A stretch of 64,000 nucleotides of DNA, taken from contig CAVXTC010000016.1 in the NCBI GenBank assembly GCA_963764525.1, positions 394,603 to 458,602 of the forward strand, in the 5' to 3' direction. This DNA is from DATDIC01 sp963764525 (GTDB lineage Bacteria > Pseudomonadota > Alphaproteobacteria > Acetobacterales > Acetobacteraceae). Positions 7,685 to 21,300 of this stretch are shown one piece after another (position 1 is the stretch's first letter; the number at the start of each line of letters is the position of its first letter). Position numbers and translations under genes: made by a program. A model generated the notes under the pieces. The model was not told where the DNA came from and made no database searches. It saw nothing but the letters and a program-made list of their open reading frames with translations.

Positions 7685-10600
7685 ATGGCCCGATCTGCGG
7701 CGGCCCGATCTGGGGCAGCCAGATCAGCGTCGGCCGGGATGGCGCGCGGCACCCGGTCGTCGATCAGCCTGCTCGGCGTCGTGCGCCGCCGGCGATCAGC
7801 GCTGATGGTCAGCACCGCCCTGCAAGCGACCGTCGTGCTGGTGCTCGCGGTGACCCCTGGGACAGCACACGCGCAGCCGGCGCCGAACGCCCGCCCCGCC
7901 GGCGGCCAGGTGGTCGCCGGCGCTGCCGCCATCAGCCAGAGCCCGAGCACCACCACGATCACCCAATCCTCGCAGCGCGCCGCGGTGAACTGGCGCAGTT
8001 TCGATGTCGGCGCCAGCCAGACGGTGCAGTTCCAGCAGCCTTCCACCAGCGCAGCGACGCTGAACCGCGTAACTGGACCGAATCCCTCACAAATCGCCGG
8101 CCGGATCAATGCCAACGGCCAGGTGATCCTGGTCAATCAGGACGGCATCACCTTCTACAAGGGCGCCCAGGTGAACGCGGCCGGTCTGGTGGCCTCGGCG
8201 GCCGGCATCACCAACCAGAACTTCATGGCCGGCCGCATGGTGTTCGACCAGGCGGCGCACCCCAACGCACGGGTCGAGAACCAGGGCAACATCACCGTCC
8301 GGCAGACCGGGCTGGCTGCCCTGGTGGCTCCGCAGGTCGCCAATTCCGGCGTCATCACCGCCAAACTCGGGCACGTGGTGTTGGCCGGCGCCAGGGCCGC
8401 CACGCTGGATCTCTATGGCGATGGGCTGCTGTCGATCGACGTCACCAAGCAGGTGACGCAGGTTCCGGTGGGACCCGACGGCAAGCCGGTCACCGCCCTG
8501 GTGACCAACAGCGGCACCGTGCTGGCCGATGGCGGCACGGTGCAGCTCACCGCGCGGGCGGCCGACGGTATCGTGCAAAACCTGATCACCGCCGGCGGGC
8601 GGATCGCGGCGGGAAGCGTCGGCAGCCGCACCGGGGAGATCGCGCTGAACGGGATCGGCGGGTCGATCACCGTGACCGGGCAGCTTGCGGCCACAGGAAA
8701 GGCGCCGGGCAGCACCGGCGGGCAGATCGAGGTAGTGACCGATCGCGGCGTTACGCTGACGCGGACCGCTCGGCTCGATGCGTCCGGCCGCGCCGGCGGC
8801 GGCACCGTGGCGGTCGGCACCACGCTGGCGCGCGCCAACGGCGGCCCCTCGGTCAAGGCCCGGCGAACCGCGATGAACGTCTCGGTGCAGGCCGGCGCCA
8901 GGATCCACGCCAATTCCACCGGCAACGGAAATGGCGGGCGGGTTGCGGTGCTGTCCACCGATACCACGCAGATGGACGGTGCGATCAGCGCCAAGGGCGG
9001 CCCGCAAGGCGGCGATGGCGGCTTCGTGGAGGTGTCGGGCAACACGCTCGGGCTGACCGGATCGATCGACGTGTCGTCGCCAGCGGGACAGACCGGCACC
9101 ATCCTGCTCGATCCCGGCACGCTGGATATCATCAACTCGGCCACGAACGACGGCAGCCTGGATGGCTCGTTCAGCGGCGGCACGATCGCCTCCGGGGTCG
9201 GCGGCACCCTCGGCTCGGTGACGAATTTCGAGATCAATGCGCTGGGCCTCAGCGGCAATGTGGTGCTGCAGGCGACCACGCTACTGGACGTTCAGGCCTC
9301 GGTTTCGGTTGCCCACGGCCTCACGATGGAATCCGGCGGCGACCTGCTGGTCCGGCAAAGCGTGTCGATTGCCGCCGGGACCACGCTGCTGCTCGGCTCC
9401 GGCATCGATTTCGCCGGCGGCACGGTGGCGATCAACGCCGGGTCGATCGCGCTCGGCATCTCGGACGCGAACCCCGTATCCCTGACGGCGGCCACGCTGA
9501 TCATGCGGGGCGGGACCACCGGGATCGCGCTCAATAACAGCGTGCTGAGCGCATCCACTATCGATATCAGCGCCGCCGGCGGCGGCGTGGCACAGCTCAA
9601 CGCCGGCACCATCCTTGCCGGCGGCGGCATTTTGCAGAGCGCTTCCGGAATCGTCGGCGACCTTACCCTGCCGGGCACCGCCAATGCGATCGGCAGGATT
9701 GGCGGGCTGAACGTCACCGGCGACGCGACGGTGGTCACCAATTCCTCGCTTGCCGTGGTGGGTACGGTGGCAGCGGACGGGCACACGATCAGCCTGACGG
9801 CGAACGGTGGTCCGATCGCGATCGGAACCGCCGGCTTGGCTGGTTTGCTGAACACCGGCACGGTTTCCGGCGCGGTCGCCTTGACCGCCTCGGGCGGCAT
9901 CAGCGAACCGAACGGCTCGATCGTCACGCCGACGCTGACTGCCGCGAGCTCCGGGTCCGACGTGCTGCTGACCGGCGGGTTCGATCAGATCGGCACGATC
10001 GCCGGCATCACGGCTGCCGGGAAGGTTGCGGTCATCGCGGGTCCCGGCACCCTGACGATCAGCGGAGCGTCCTCCGGCACGACCCTGCTGTTCGAGAATT
10101 CCGGCCCGGTCGGGGCCAATGCGATCAGTCTCAGCGGCGCACACCTGAGCGCGACCGGCACGGCCGGGGTTGCTCCGCGAATTTCGCTGGTCGGCGACAG
10201 GCTGATCCAGGTCGGGGAAAATGCGATCGATACGGCCGGCACCACCGGATTGGTGGAACTGGCTCCCTTCAACAACACCACCGACATGACCGTCGGCGGC
10301 AACGCGGAAACCGTGCCATCGGTCCTGAGCGCGATCGTTCCCCAGACCGGAACGCTGGTGATCGGCGGTTTCCACGATCGTGAACGACATCGCGCGGGTC
10401 ACCGCGCACAGCATCACGATCGCCGACACACTCGATCTGGGCGCCGTGGCCACCACGCTGGCGCTGCTGTCGAACGGGGCGGTGGGCCAGGGCAGCAGCG
10501 CGACACCGGTGTTGGTGGGAACGCTGACCGGCACGGCAGCTGGCTTCACGCTGCTCGACCCCGGTAACCAGATCGGCACGATCGCGGCGCTGACCGCAGA

Positions 10601-13600
10601 CGGCATCGCCGGCAATATCGGCATAATCAATTCAATCCAGGCACAAATCGCCGGTCCGGTCAGCGCCCCGAACGGTAACGTTTTGCTGGAGGATGGCGCC
10701 GAGGGTGGCATGAACCTGGCCGGAACGGTCAGCGCGCAGAACGGCGGCACCATCTCGTTGGCGACCAACGCGCTGACGGAAAGCGGCAGTCCCAGCCTTC
10801 AGGCGCCCGGCGGCACGGTGGAGATCGCGCCGTTCACCAGCCTGACCGCGGTCTATGTCGGCGGCGGCCCCCAGGGAGGGTTGTTAATCGACCCGACCGC
10901 GCTTGGCGCGGTGCATGCCTCCGAGCTACGCATCGGCGGCTTCCATGGCGCGACCGATACGGTCAACGCGACAACCATCGACGTCGCCGGTCCGGTCGTG
11001 CTGGGAACGGCCGCGGTACCGACGCTGCGGCTCGATGCATTGGACGGGATCGGAGAGCAGGCGGCCGGAATTCTCGCGGTCGGAACCCTGGACGCGATGG
11101 CCGGCGGGGGCGTGATCCTGACCGGCGGCTCGAATGCAATCCGTGTGTTGGGCACGATTGCCGTCACCGGGGGTGATTTCGATCTGGTCAACACCGCCAG
11201 TCTGGCCGTGCCGTCCACTTCGACAGTGTTCGCCAGCAACGTGTTGATCACCAATACCGGGACAGTGACGATCGACGGCGCGATCGGCGCCGGCGAGACG
11301 ACGCCCGCGCTCGGCAGCCTGACCATTCAGGCGATCGGCAGCCCGATCGTGGTCGGCAGCGACACCACGAAAACCCCGCTGATCGGTGCGTTCGGCACTG
11401 TCGCGCTGCTCGCCGGCGGGATTTTTACTCAGAATGGCGGGTTGATAAACGGCGGGGCGGTCACCATCGCCGCCGGCAATGACGGCACTGTCGCTACGGC
11501 GGGGATGGCGTTCACCCAGGCCGGCGGCACCATCTTTGCGCTCGCCTCCGACCTGGCCGGTCCCTCGCTGGCGCTGTCCGCGACCGGCGATTTCATCCAG
11601 AGCGCGGCGGGCACGATCGCATCGAATAATGGCAACGCCCTCGGCACCCTTGGCGTCGCCGGCGGCGGCAACATCTCGTTGGCCGGGGAGATCGTCGCGG
11701 CCGGCAGCATCGCTATCACCGGCACCGGCGCAGGCAGCCTGATCAGCAGCGCCGGCACCGTGGCAGCCGGCACTGACCTGACACTGATCAGCAGCCTGTG
11801 GATCGTGCAGACCGGCGGCACGCTGTCGGCGAATTTGGCGATCACCCCGTCCGCCGGCACCGTGGCCTGCGACTGCGGGACGGTTGTGCCCGTGCTGCCG
11901 GCGTTGCCCACGATCGGGACGGTCTTCGCCAACACACATCCACACCATCTCCTGATCGAATCGACTGGCGGCAGCTTCGAATTCAACGGCCTGTTGACCG
12001 CTGACTGGATCGAGCTCCATTCGCTGAACGACACCACGGAGGACGCCGGCGGGTTGCTGAATGCGACCCTGCTGAGCGGGACGGCCGGTTACACGGCCAA
12101 TTCCGGGTTCACCAGCCCTGGGGCATTCGCGACGGCCGATTTCAGCGCCTCGGCCAATGACGTGAGCTATCTCGGTTCCAACACGGCACCCTATCTGGCT
12201 ACCGCCAGTTTCCGGTTGAACGACACGGGAATGCTGCAGCCCGTCAGCCCGGGCACGATTTCGGTGACCGGCAGCGTTCAGGCGGGCAGCGCGCTCGGCC
12301 TCGGCCAGACCATCGAGCTGCTGGCGTCCAACCTGATCGTCGATGGAAGCGGCGCGGCGATCACGCAAAGCGGGCTTGCGTTCACCGCCGCCGGGTCGCT
12401 GGTCGCCGCAGCGGCAATCGCAATTCCTGATGGACCGATCGTCGTCACGCCCGGGGAGGTGCTGATCGCCGCCGATGGGCTTCGGCTGCTGGGGGCAGGC
12501 ACGGTGATTGCCGCGCCGGATGGCATGGTGGCAATCGCGCCGCTGACCGCGGGCAATACCATTACGGTGGTGAGTACGCTGCCAGGAACCTTGACTTCTC
12601 CCGGCACGATCGCGGTGCAGGACCTGGATCTGATCAGCACGCTCGGAGGGTCCATCACGGCTTCTCCGATCGGGGTGAACACGCTGGCGCTGGGCAGCAC
12701 CGACGGGGGCGCCTCGCTGACTGCCGGCGGGATCGCCATCGACGCGCCGTTCGCCGTCACCCCGATCGCGGACACCCTGGCGCTGTTCGCGGCCCAATCG
12801 CAGGTCGGCTCCGGCCTGATCACCCAGGGCGCGGGCGACATCATTACGGTCAACGCGCTGGTCGGCGGCGCCGGCGTGCTGAATGACGGCACCACTGTGG
12901 TTGGCAGCGGAATCAGCTCCGTATTGCTGCCCGAACTCAACGCGATCGGCACGATCGGCGTGCTGGCCACGCAGGGGGGTTACGCCAGCACCTTCAACGG
13001 TCAGGGCAATCTGCTGGCGAGCGGCGGGATCACCGTTGCGGACCAATCCGACCTCACCGTGCTGGCGGGGGCGATAGTCCATGCCGGGATCGGCAGCGCT
13101 CTGGCGGGCGACGTAAGGCTGAGTGCGGCCGATGCGTTGATCGACGGCAATGCGATTGCCGCCGCGGCGGGTACGGTGGCGATCGGTGCGGGCGGGAATA
13201 TCGAGATTCCAGGTCTCGTCTCCGGCGGTACGGCGATCCTGAACGCCGGTGTGGACATTGATGAGCCTGGGACGATCCTTGCCGGCACGCTGACCGGAAG
13301 CGCCGGCGGACATGCGCAGTTGCCCGGAAGCGGCGCGCCGACCGCGAACCGGATCGGCCAGCTCGGGACGTTAGGCAGCCAGACCGGGTTCCTGTTGCGA
13401 GACGGCCAGGCGTTGACGGTGACGGGGACGGTTTCCGATCCGACATCGCTATCTATCGCCGTGGCACCGCCCGGCGAGTCGGTGGCCGGGTACGGGGTGG
13501 CCGACCTGACGCTGATGAACACGGTCGCCTCGGCCGGCACAGTGATCTTGCAGGCCACCGGCAATGTGGTGGAGGGCGCCGGCGGCATGGTCATCGCCGG

Positions 13601-16600
13601 CAGCCTGATCGCGCAGGCGGGGGCGATCCCAAATACCGAAACCACGATCGCGCAGGCCAATCAGCCAGGCTCAAACCCGGCGTCGCCGCTGGCACTGGCA
13701 TCCGTGTGGCTCGGCAACGTTAATCAGGTCGGCACACTCGCCGCTGCCACTGCCACGCAGGAATTGCTGCTGATCAACGGGCCGAACCTGGTGACCGGCG
13801 GCACCGTGCTGGCCGGCGCGGCATCCGGCACGACCATGGCGGCCAGCATCGCCAATACGCCGATCGTGCTGAACGCAAATCCGACGGCGACCCTGACCGT
13901 GACATCCGGTGACCTGACGGTGGATGGCACCGTGCATGCGGGCCTGGACGGGACCCGTACCGGGGACGTGACATTGAGCGCGAACGACGTGTTCATCAAT
14001 GGCGGCGTGTTCGCGGCCGATGCCGGGACCGCCATGGTCAGTGCGAGCGGCAGCATCGGCATAACCGGGATGATCGGGGGCGACCAGGTCAATCCGGCTC
14101 CGGCCGATCTGGTGAGCCTGACGGCCGGTGGGAACATCGACGAGACGGGGACGATCGGCGCCGTTCTGCTAATCGGCAGCGCCGGGGGCCACGCGCTGAT
14201 GCCCGGAAGCGGGGCCCCGACCGCGAACCGGATCGCCACTCTGGGTGAATTCACCAGTCAGACCGGTTTCCTGCTGCGCGACAGCGAGGCGCTGACCGTG
14301 GCCGGCCCTGTATCGGACCCGGATTCGGTGTCGGTCGCGGTCGCGCCCGCCGGCACGCTGGCCGGCGGATATGGGATCGGCGACCTGACACTGGCCGGCA
14401 CGGTGTCTTCGCCGGGCACCGTGACCTTGCAGGCCACCGGCAACGTCGTGGAGCAGCCGCCGGGGGATGAGATGTCCGGGGGCGCGGTCGTCGCGGGTAC
14501 CCTGATCGCCCAGGCCGGAGCGATCCCGAGCACAGACCCCGGCGGCAACATCCCCGGCACGGTCCCGGGCACGCCAGTAGCGCTTGCCTCGATCTGGCTT
14601 GGCAACGCCAATCAGGTCGGCGCGCTGGCCGACGCCACCGCGACGCAGGAATTCGTGCTGGCCGATGGGCCAAGCTTGCTGATACCAGCCGGCGGCACTG
14701 TGCTGGCCGGGGCGGCGCCTTCCGGCCTTGTCCCGGCCCCGATCGCTGGTACGCCGATCATCCCTAATCTCAACCCGACCGCCGCTATCACAGTCACGTC
14801 TGGCGACCTGACGGTGGATGGGATCGTGCATGCGGGCCTGGACGGGAGCCGTCACCGGGAACCTGACGCTCATCGCCAACGACGCGTCCATCAACGGCGG
14901 CGTATTCGCGGCCAATGCCGGGACGGCAACCGTCACGACGATCGGCAGCATCGCAATTCCGGGGACGATCTGGGGCGATCAAGCCGGTCCGGCTGGCCTG
15001 GCTGGCCTGGTGAGCCTGACCGCCGGCACGAACATCGATGACTCCGGCCAGATCGGGGCGGCTCTGCTGACCGGCAGCGCCGGTGGACACGCACTGCTGC
15101 CAGGCGGCGGGGCGCCGACGGCAAACCGCATCGGTGTCCTTGAATCGTTCGCCAGCCAGACCGGATTCCTGTTGCGCGACGGCCTTGCGCTGACGATTGC
15201 CGGCCCGGTTTCGGACCCCGGTTCGGTGTCGGTCGCCGTGGCCCCGCCCGGCGCGGGTCCGGCGGGGTATGGGATCGGCGACCTGACATTGGCCGGCCCG
15301 GTGTCGTCGCCCGGCCTCGTGGCGCTGCAGGCCACCGGCAATGTCGTGGAACAGGCTGGGGGAGCCGTTATTGCCGGTACGCTGATCGCTCAGGCGGGGG
15401 TCATCCCGGGCACCGAGCCGGGCGGCAACGTCGCCGGCACGATCCCCGGCGCGCCGGTGGCGCTTGCCTCGATCTGGCTCGGCAACGCCAATCAGGTCGG
15501 CACGCTGGCCGATGCCACCGCGACGCAGGAATTCCTGCTGACCAGCGGCCCGAATCTGCTGGTTCCGGCCGGCGGCACCGTGCTGGCCGGCGCTGCGCCG
15601 GGAACCATTCCGGCCGCCAGCACCGCCGGTACGCCGATCGTGCCGAACGCGAACCCGACAGTGGCCATAACCATCACAGCCGGCGACCTGACGGTGAATG
15701 GAGCCGTGCATGCGGGCCTGGACGGGGCGCGTACCGGCGACGTGGCGCTCAGCGCCAACGATGCATTCATCGATGGCGGCGTGTTCGCCGCCAATGCCGG
15801 CGCAGCAACGGTGTCAGCCGCCGGCAGCATCGAAATCCCGGGGATCATCTGGGGCGATGCAGGGGCGCCGGGGTCATTGGCTGGCTTCGCCTCATTGACC
15901 GCCGGAACCAGTATCGACGAACCCGGACAGATCGGCACCAACCTGCTGACCGGCCGCTCCGGCTCGCACGCCAGCCTGACCGGGACCAACCCGTACACCG
16001 GCAACCGGATCGTCAGCCTGGGCGCGTTCAATTCGGATACCACCACCGACGACCCGGCGGGCTTTGTCCTGCACGATGGATTTGTCCCGGCCCTGACGGT
16101 TACCGGACCGGTCACCGACCATGGAACGCTGCAAAGCCAGGGCGTAGTGATCGCACTGGCGCCGGCGGGCACGCTGAGCGCCGGCTACGGGCTGGCCGAC
16201 CTCGTCATCGCCAATACGGTTTCGTCTGGCACCACCGTCGATCTGCAGGCAACCGGCAATGTCTATGAGACCGCCGGCGCCATCATCGGCCCCCACCTGC
16301 GCGTCCAGGCCGGCTCGATCCCCGGCACCGAGGCCGTGGCACAGGCCAACCAACCCGGAACCGCCCCCGCCACGCCGCTGGGCCTCGCCTCGGTGTGGTT
16401 GGGCAACGTCAACCAGGTCGGCACGCTGGACGCCGCCACCGCCACTGCAGGAATTCCTGCTGATAAACGGGCCGCATCTGGCCATTCCGGCCGGTAACAC
16501 GGTCTCGCCGGATCCGCGCCGGGATCGCTTGTCGCGGCCAGCACGGCCGGCACCCCGATCGTGCCGCACAGCAACCCGACCGCCGAGATCGACGTCACGG

Positions 16601-18232
16601 CCGGCGACCTGACGCTGGGCGGGCTGGTGCATGCCGGCCTCGACGTCTTGCGCCCCGGCAACGTGGTGTTCGCCGCAGGAAACCTGACCGCATCAGGTAT
16701 CGCCACGGCGGCCGATGCCGGTACTCTTACCGCGGCGGCGGGAAACACTCTGACGGTTGCCGGTGTCTTCAACGCCGGCATCGCCACGCTGACCGGCGGC
16801 TCGATCGATATCCCCGGCGCGGTGGACGCCACCAGCAGCGCGACCGCAACGGCGGGCAACGCGCTGACGGTCGGCGGGGCCATCAACACCGGCATCGCCA
16901 CCCTGACCGGAGGTTCGATCGATATCCCCGGCGCGGTGGACGCCACCAGCAGCGTCGCGGCGACGGCGGGCAACGCGCTGACGGTCGGCGGGGCCATCAA
17001 CACCGGCATCGCCACGCTGACCGGCGGCTCGATCGATATCCCCGGCGCGGTGGACGCCACCAGCAGCATCGCCGCGACCGCGGCCAACGCGCTGACGATC
17101 GGCGGGGCTATCAACACCGGCATCGCCACGCTGACCGGCGGCTCGATCGATATCCCCGGCGCGGTGGATGCCACCAGCAGCGTGAGCGCAACGGCGGGCA
17201 ACGCGCTGACGGTCGGCGGGGCCATCAACACCGGCATCGCCACGCTGACCGGCGGCTCGATCGATATCCCCGGCGCGGTGGACGCCACCAGCAGCGTGAG
17301 CGCAACGGCGGGCAACGCGCTGACGGTCGGCGGGGCCATCAACACCGGCAACGCCACGCTGACCGGCGGCTCGATCGTCGTGACCGGCACGGTGATGACG
17401 ACGCAGAGCATCACGCTCGTGTCGGCCGGCTCGATGACCGAGGCCGGGAGCTTGATCACCCCCCTGCTCACTGGCAACGCCGGCAGCAACGCGGAGCTGA
17501 CGGGAAGCAACCGCATCGCCCAGATCGCCGGGTTCAGCTGCCGGCCAGACGCTGTCGGTGAACGACGGTGAAAATCTGCTGCTCAGCGGCCGGCTGGCGG
17601 CGCCGCTGCTGATCGTCAACGACAGCCCCTTCGAAATCACGCTGGCCAACGGCGCCACGATTGCCACCGGCGGGGAGGCCCGGCCGGTCGGCATCGCCCT
17701 GACGCCGACCAATAATCCGATCGCCGACCATGCGAACTTCGGTGGCGGCGCCTACCTGACCGACTTCACCCAGGTGGGGACCAGCACAGTCGTCGGTATC
17801 GGAGGCGGGCCTGCCATCCTGGGGATCGATGCGCTTGCGGGCCATAACATCAAATTCGACCCGGTCGGCGGGCTGCACGGGTTGAACACCTGGCTGGTGC
17901 TGCAGACGGTCGGCAACGCGACGATCACCGGCAACGTCTTCGTCCGGTCGCTGGACGTGCTGCATTCCGGGCAGGGCGGCAGCAGTGACCTGTTTGGCGC
18001 GATCAATAGCATCACCGGCGTGTTCGCGGCCGGTGCCGGCAACATCTCGCCGGCACGGAATGCGAATTTCCGATTCAATAGTTGCGCCATCGGCTCGGTG
18101 AATTGCGTGCTGCTGCCGACCGAGGCGATTCCGGTCGGCAATCCACTGGATGATTTCTCACTCGGTGCGATCGGCGATCCGAACGATGAGGACGACCTGC
18201 TGCTGCCGGTGGTCTCGGACGAGGACTACTGA
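7685..18232 (+). CDS. Giant TpsA exoprotein, filamentous haemagglutinin N-terminal (TPS) domain, repeat-rich (five frameshifts)
   Basis: A secreted beta-helical exoprotein of about 3,514 residues when repaired, the cargo of the TpsB upstream. GGAGG at 7675-7679 precedes ATG 7685. An extended signal peptide ends near GTAHAQP (about residue 60). The TPS domain follows, with VNWRSFDVGA, GRINANGQVILVNQDGITF and KGAQVNAAGLVAS motifs. The rest is Gly/Ala/Thr-rich parallel beta-helix. It contains four modules of about 880 bases (13.2-16.5 kb), then six 38-residue repeats, and ends in an acidic tail (LLLPVVSDEDY). Shifts lie near 10373, 14850, 16443, 16503 and 17537. Four are single-base insertions and one a deletion, with coding similarity continuing across each. 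A typical role is adhesion, aggregation or contact-dependent interaction; the function here is unknown. Confidence 0.88.
13230..16560 (+). repeat. Four long imperfect repeat modules in tpsA (about 880 bp each)
   Basis: Anchors such as GSGAPTANRI occur at about 13337, 14213 and 15110, with a diverged copy near 15987, a spacing of about 876-897 bases. Each module also repeats SQTGFLLRD, LQATGNVVE, LIAQAGAIP, ASxWLGNxNQVGTL, TATQEFLL and VHAGLDG in the same order. They look like ancient duplications within the beta-helix. Confidence 0.85.
16768..17395 (+). repeat. Near-perfect 114-bp tandem repeats in tpsA (38 residues, about 5.5 copies)
   Basis: Units start at 16768, 16882, 16996, 17110, 17224 and 17338, exactly 114 bases apart. 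Each encodes INTGIATLTGGSIDIPGAV followed by DATSSxxATAGNALTVGGA. Copies 2-5 are almost identical, which implies recent expansion. The last copy diverges after TLTGGSI. Confidence 0.93.
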
Positions 18233-18343
18233 GATGCGACAAGCTGCCCTCATTCCCGCTAAAGCGGAAATCCACCCGCGCCCAGATCGGTGCATCCCGC
18301 CTGGAGGGCCCCCTGCGCGGGCCTGACGAAAGATGCCGCCGGC

Positions 18344-21300
18344 ATGACGAGGCATGCTGCCCGGTTTGCGCTCGCGCTGGTGCTGCCGTTGGCGTGCTGC
18401 GCCCGGCCGCCGGCATCGGCCTACGTGCAATCGTCCAGCCGGGGCAAACCAGCGGCGCAGCTCTCGGTGGGCCAGAACAGCGTGGGCGAGGCCTGCACGC
18501 AGGCGGCGTCCGGGACGGGCGGCGCCGACGTCTATTGCGGCACCTGGCAGCAGCCCAGCGCACGCGTGCGCCCGGGCCAGCGGGCCAGCCAGGCCCAGCT
18601 TGCCGATCTGGCGACCAACAGTACCTGGCGGGCCGGCATCGACGAGCGTTTCTCGTGTCAGCCGCCCACCGCCACCAGCATCCTTGGCGGCCAGCCGGCC
18701 GAGCTGATGCAATGTACCCAGCGGGTCGGCGGGTGGCCGCACGTCGCCATCGTGGCGTTGGTAAGGGGGCAGGCGTGGTACGCCGACGGCGTGCTGCCGG
18801 CGGCCACCGTGATGGAGCGCTCGATCGGCGTGCAATCCGGTCTGATGAGCGCCAATGCGGCACCGCCCGGCTCGGCGGCGGACGCCCTGCTGGCTGAACG
18901 CTTGGCCGCCCGGGCATTCAGTTCGGGCGACATCGGCGCCTTCGACCAGCTCATGGCGGCCGGCACGCGGGCCAATCTGGCCGACAACTCCGCCGCGGCC
19001 GAAGCGGCCTTCCGGGAAGCCCTGGCGCTGCAGCAGAAGGCGCTCGGGAAGGCAAATCCGAACACCGCGACCGTGCTGATGACGCTGGCCCTGCAACTCT
19101 CTGACGATGGGCGGCTGCCGGAGGCGACGGCGCTGTTCGCCCAGGCGGACCGTCTGGCGCCGCAAGCGGCGGACCCGACTGCGGTGCCGCGGCTGGCGCA
19201 TTATCGCGGGCTGGACGCGCTGAACCGTGGGCAACTGGACGCCGCGCTCGGCTACCTGAAACAGGCCGAGGCCGGCTACCTCGCGCTGGTGCCACCCAAC
19301 GCATTGAAGGGACGTTCGGTCGCTGCGGTGCCGGTCAGCACGTTCTCCCGCGTGGGCCGCGCGGCCAGCGCCAGTGCCGAGCTGGTGCCCGAGCAGGACC
19401 TGATGACGGACCCGGCGGCACGCGCGGCGCTGCTGGGTCTGATTGAGGTTCGGCGCAACGAAGGCGCTGGTACTGCGCAGTCTCGGCCGGATTCCCGAAA
19501 GCGAGGCAGCTTTGGCCTCGGCCGCTCAGCTCGCGCAGGGCACCGGCCTGGCGCGGCCGATTGTAGAGGCGCGACTGTTCCGCACCACCGGGGTGACCGC
19601 GGCGGCGGCCGGCAATGCGTCGATGGCGCTGACCGATTTGTCGCAGTCGAGCATAGCGTTCAACCGGGCCTTGCCGGACTCGAAGCCGCTGGCCGACACG
19701 TACCTGTTGCGCGCCGGCCAGCTTGTCCGGGCCGGTCAGGCCGACGCCGCCTTGCCGATCTGCCGCAACGCGGTGGCCGCGCTGGTGGCGCTGAAGGCGG
19801 GGACCAGCCCGGAGCTGATGACCCCGTGCCTGGATGCCTATGCCGCGGCGGTGACCAAACTGCCGGATCAGAAGCAGACCATGCTGGGCGAGATGTTTAC
19901 CGCCGCACAATTGATGCAGGCCGGCATTACCAGCCAGCAGATCGCCCAGGCCACCGCGCGGTTGCAGGAGAATGCGCGCGACCCCAAAGTGGCCGAGGCG
20001 ATCCGCAAGCGCCAGGACGTCAATTCCACGCTGCAAGGTCTGTATCGCCAGCACGACGCCCTGACGATAAGTCAGGCACCCGGCGGCGGGGGCGCGCCGG
20101 GCGGAGCGTCTCCGGCCGATCTTGACAAGCAGATCAGCGCCGCCCAGTCGGAACTGGCGGCGGCCGATGCGGCATTGCAGGCGGCCTCCCCCAATTATGG
20201 CCAGCTTGTCCAGCAGGTGGTTCCGGCTTCGGCCGTGCTGGCGGCACTGCATCCGCACGAAGCGTTCGTGTCGATCGTGCTGGGCGACAAATCCGGCTGG
20301 GCGTTCCTGCTGCAAAACGCCACCGTGACGATCGCCAAGGTGGATGGCGGCACGCCGCGGATGGCCAAACTGGTGCATGACATCCGGGCCGGGATCGAGC
20401 TGACCACCACTGCCCTGCCGAGCTTCAATGTCCCCGAGGCGCGGGAGCTGTACGACGCCACGCTCGGCGGCTTCGGGACGGCGCTGGACGGCGTGACCGC
20501 GCTGGTGGTGGCGCCGTCCGGACCGCTGCTTTCGCTCCCGTTCGAGGTGCTGCTGTCCGGGCCGACCGATGCGAATAACCTCGCCGACGCCCCGTGGCTG
20601 CTGCGGAAATTCGCCATTTCCCACGTGCCGGCACCGAGCAATTTCGTCAGCCTGCGGAAAATCGCCGGGGGGTCGCGGGCGACGGAGCCGTGGTTCGGGT
20701 TCGGCGATTTCCAGCCGGTGACCTTGGCGCAGGCGGAGGTGGCATTTCCCGGGGCGGCCTGTGCGGAAAGCGCCCGGCTGCTCGCGACGCTGCCGACGCT
20801 GCCCTATGCGCGGAAGGAGCTGGAGGTGGCGCGGCAGATATTCGGGGCGCAACCGTCCGATGAGTTGCTAGGGCGGGCCTTCACCGCGCCGGCTGTCATG
20901 AAGGCGCGCCTGAAGAACTACCGCATCCTGCATTTCGCGACCCACGCGCTGCTGCCCTCTGAGCTGCGCTGCCAGAGCGAGCCGGCGATCATCACCTCAG
21001 ACCCGGCGGGCGACCCGAGCGCGGTGGATTCGCTGCTGACTGCCAGCGACGTGGTCGGGATGGACCTGGATGCGGAGCTGGTGATCCTGTCAGCGTGCAA
21101 CTCCGGCGGGCCGGGTGGCACCACGGCGGGCGAGAGTCTGTCGGGCCTGGCGCGGGCGTTCTTCTTTGCCGGCGCCCGGGCGCTGATGGTGAGCCATTGG
21201 GACGTGAACGACCAGGTGGGCGCGTATCTGGTGGCGGGCACGCTGGGGGAGATGCGGGATCATCCGGGGATCGGGGTGGCGGCGGCGTTGCGGGATTCTC

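Noticed and set aside
9281..10768. Minus-strand frame of 495 codons opposite tpsA
   Set aside because: Same reason: an antisense frame without family-like features or a start signal.
10926..13313. Open frame of 795 codons on the minus strand opposite tpsA
   Set aside because: High-GC antisense shadow of a repetitive beta-helix gene. The composition is Arg/Gly/Asp/Gln-rich without any domain, and the plus-strand protein is clearly coding.
16768..17395. Regular repeats that might be mistaken for a CRISPR array
   Set aside because: The 114-bp units are contiguous and entirely coding, with no repeat-spacer alternation. No cas genes are nearby and the CHAT gene is not next to a type III-E effector.
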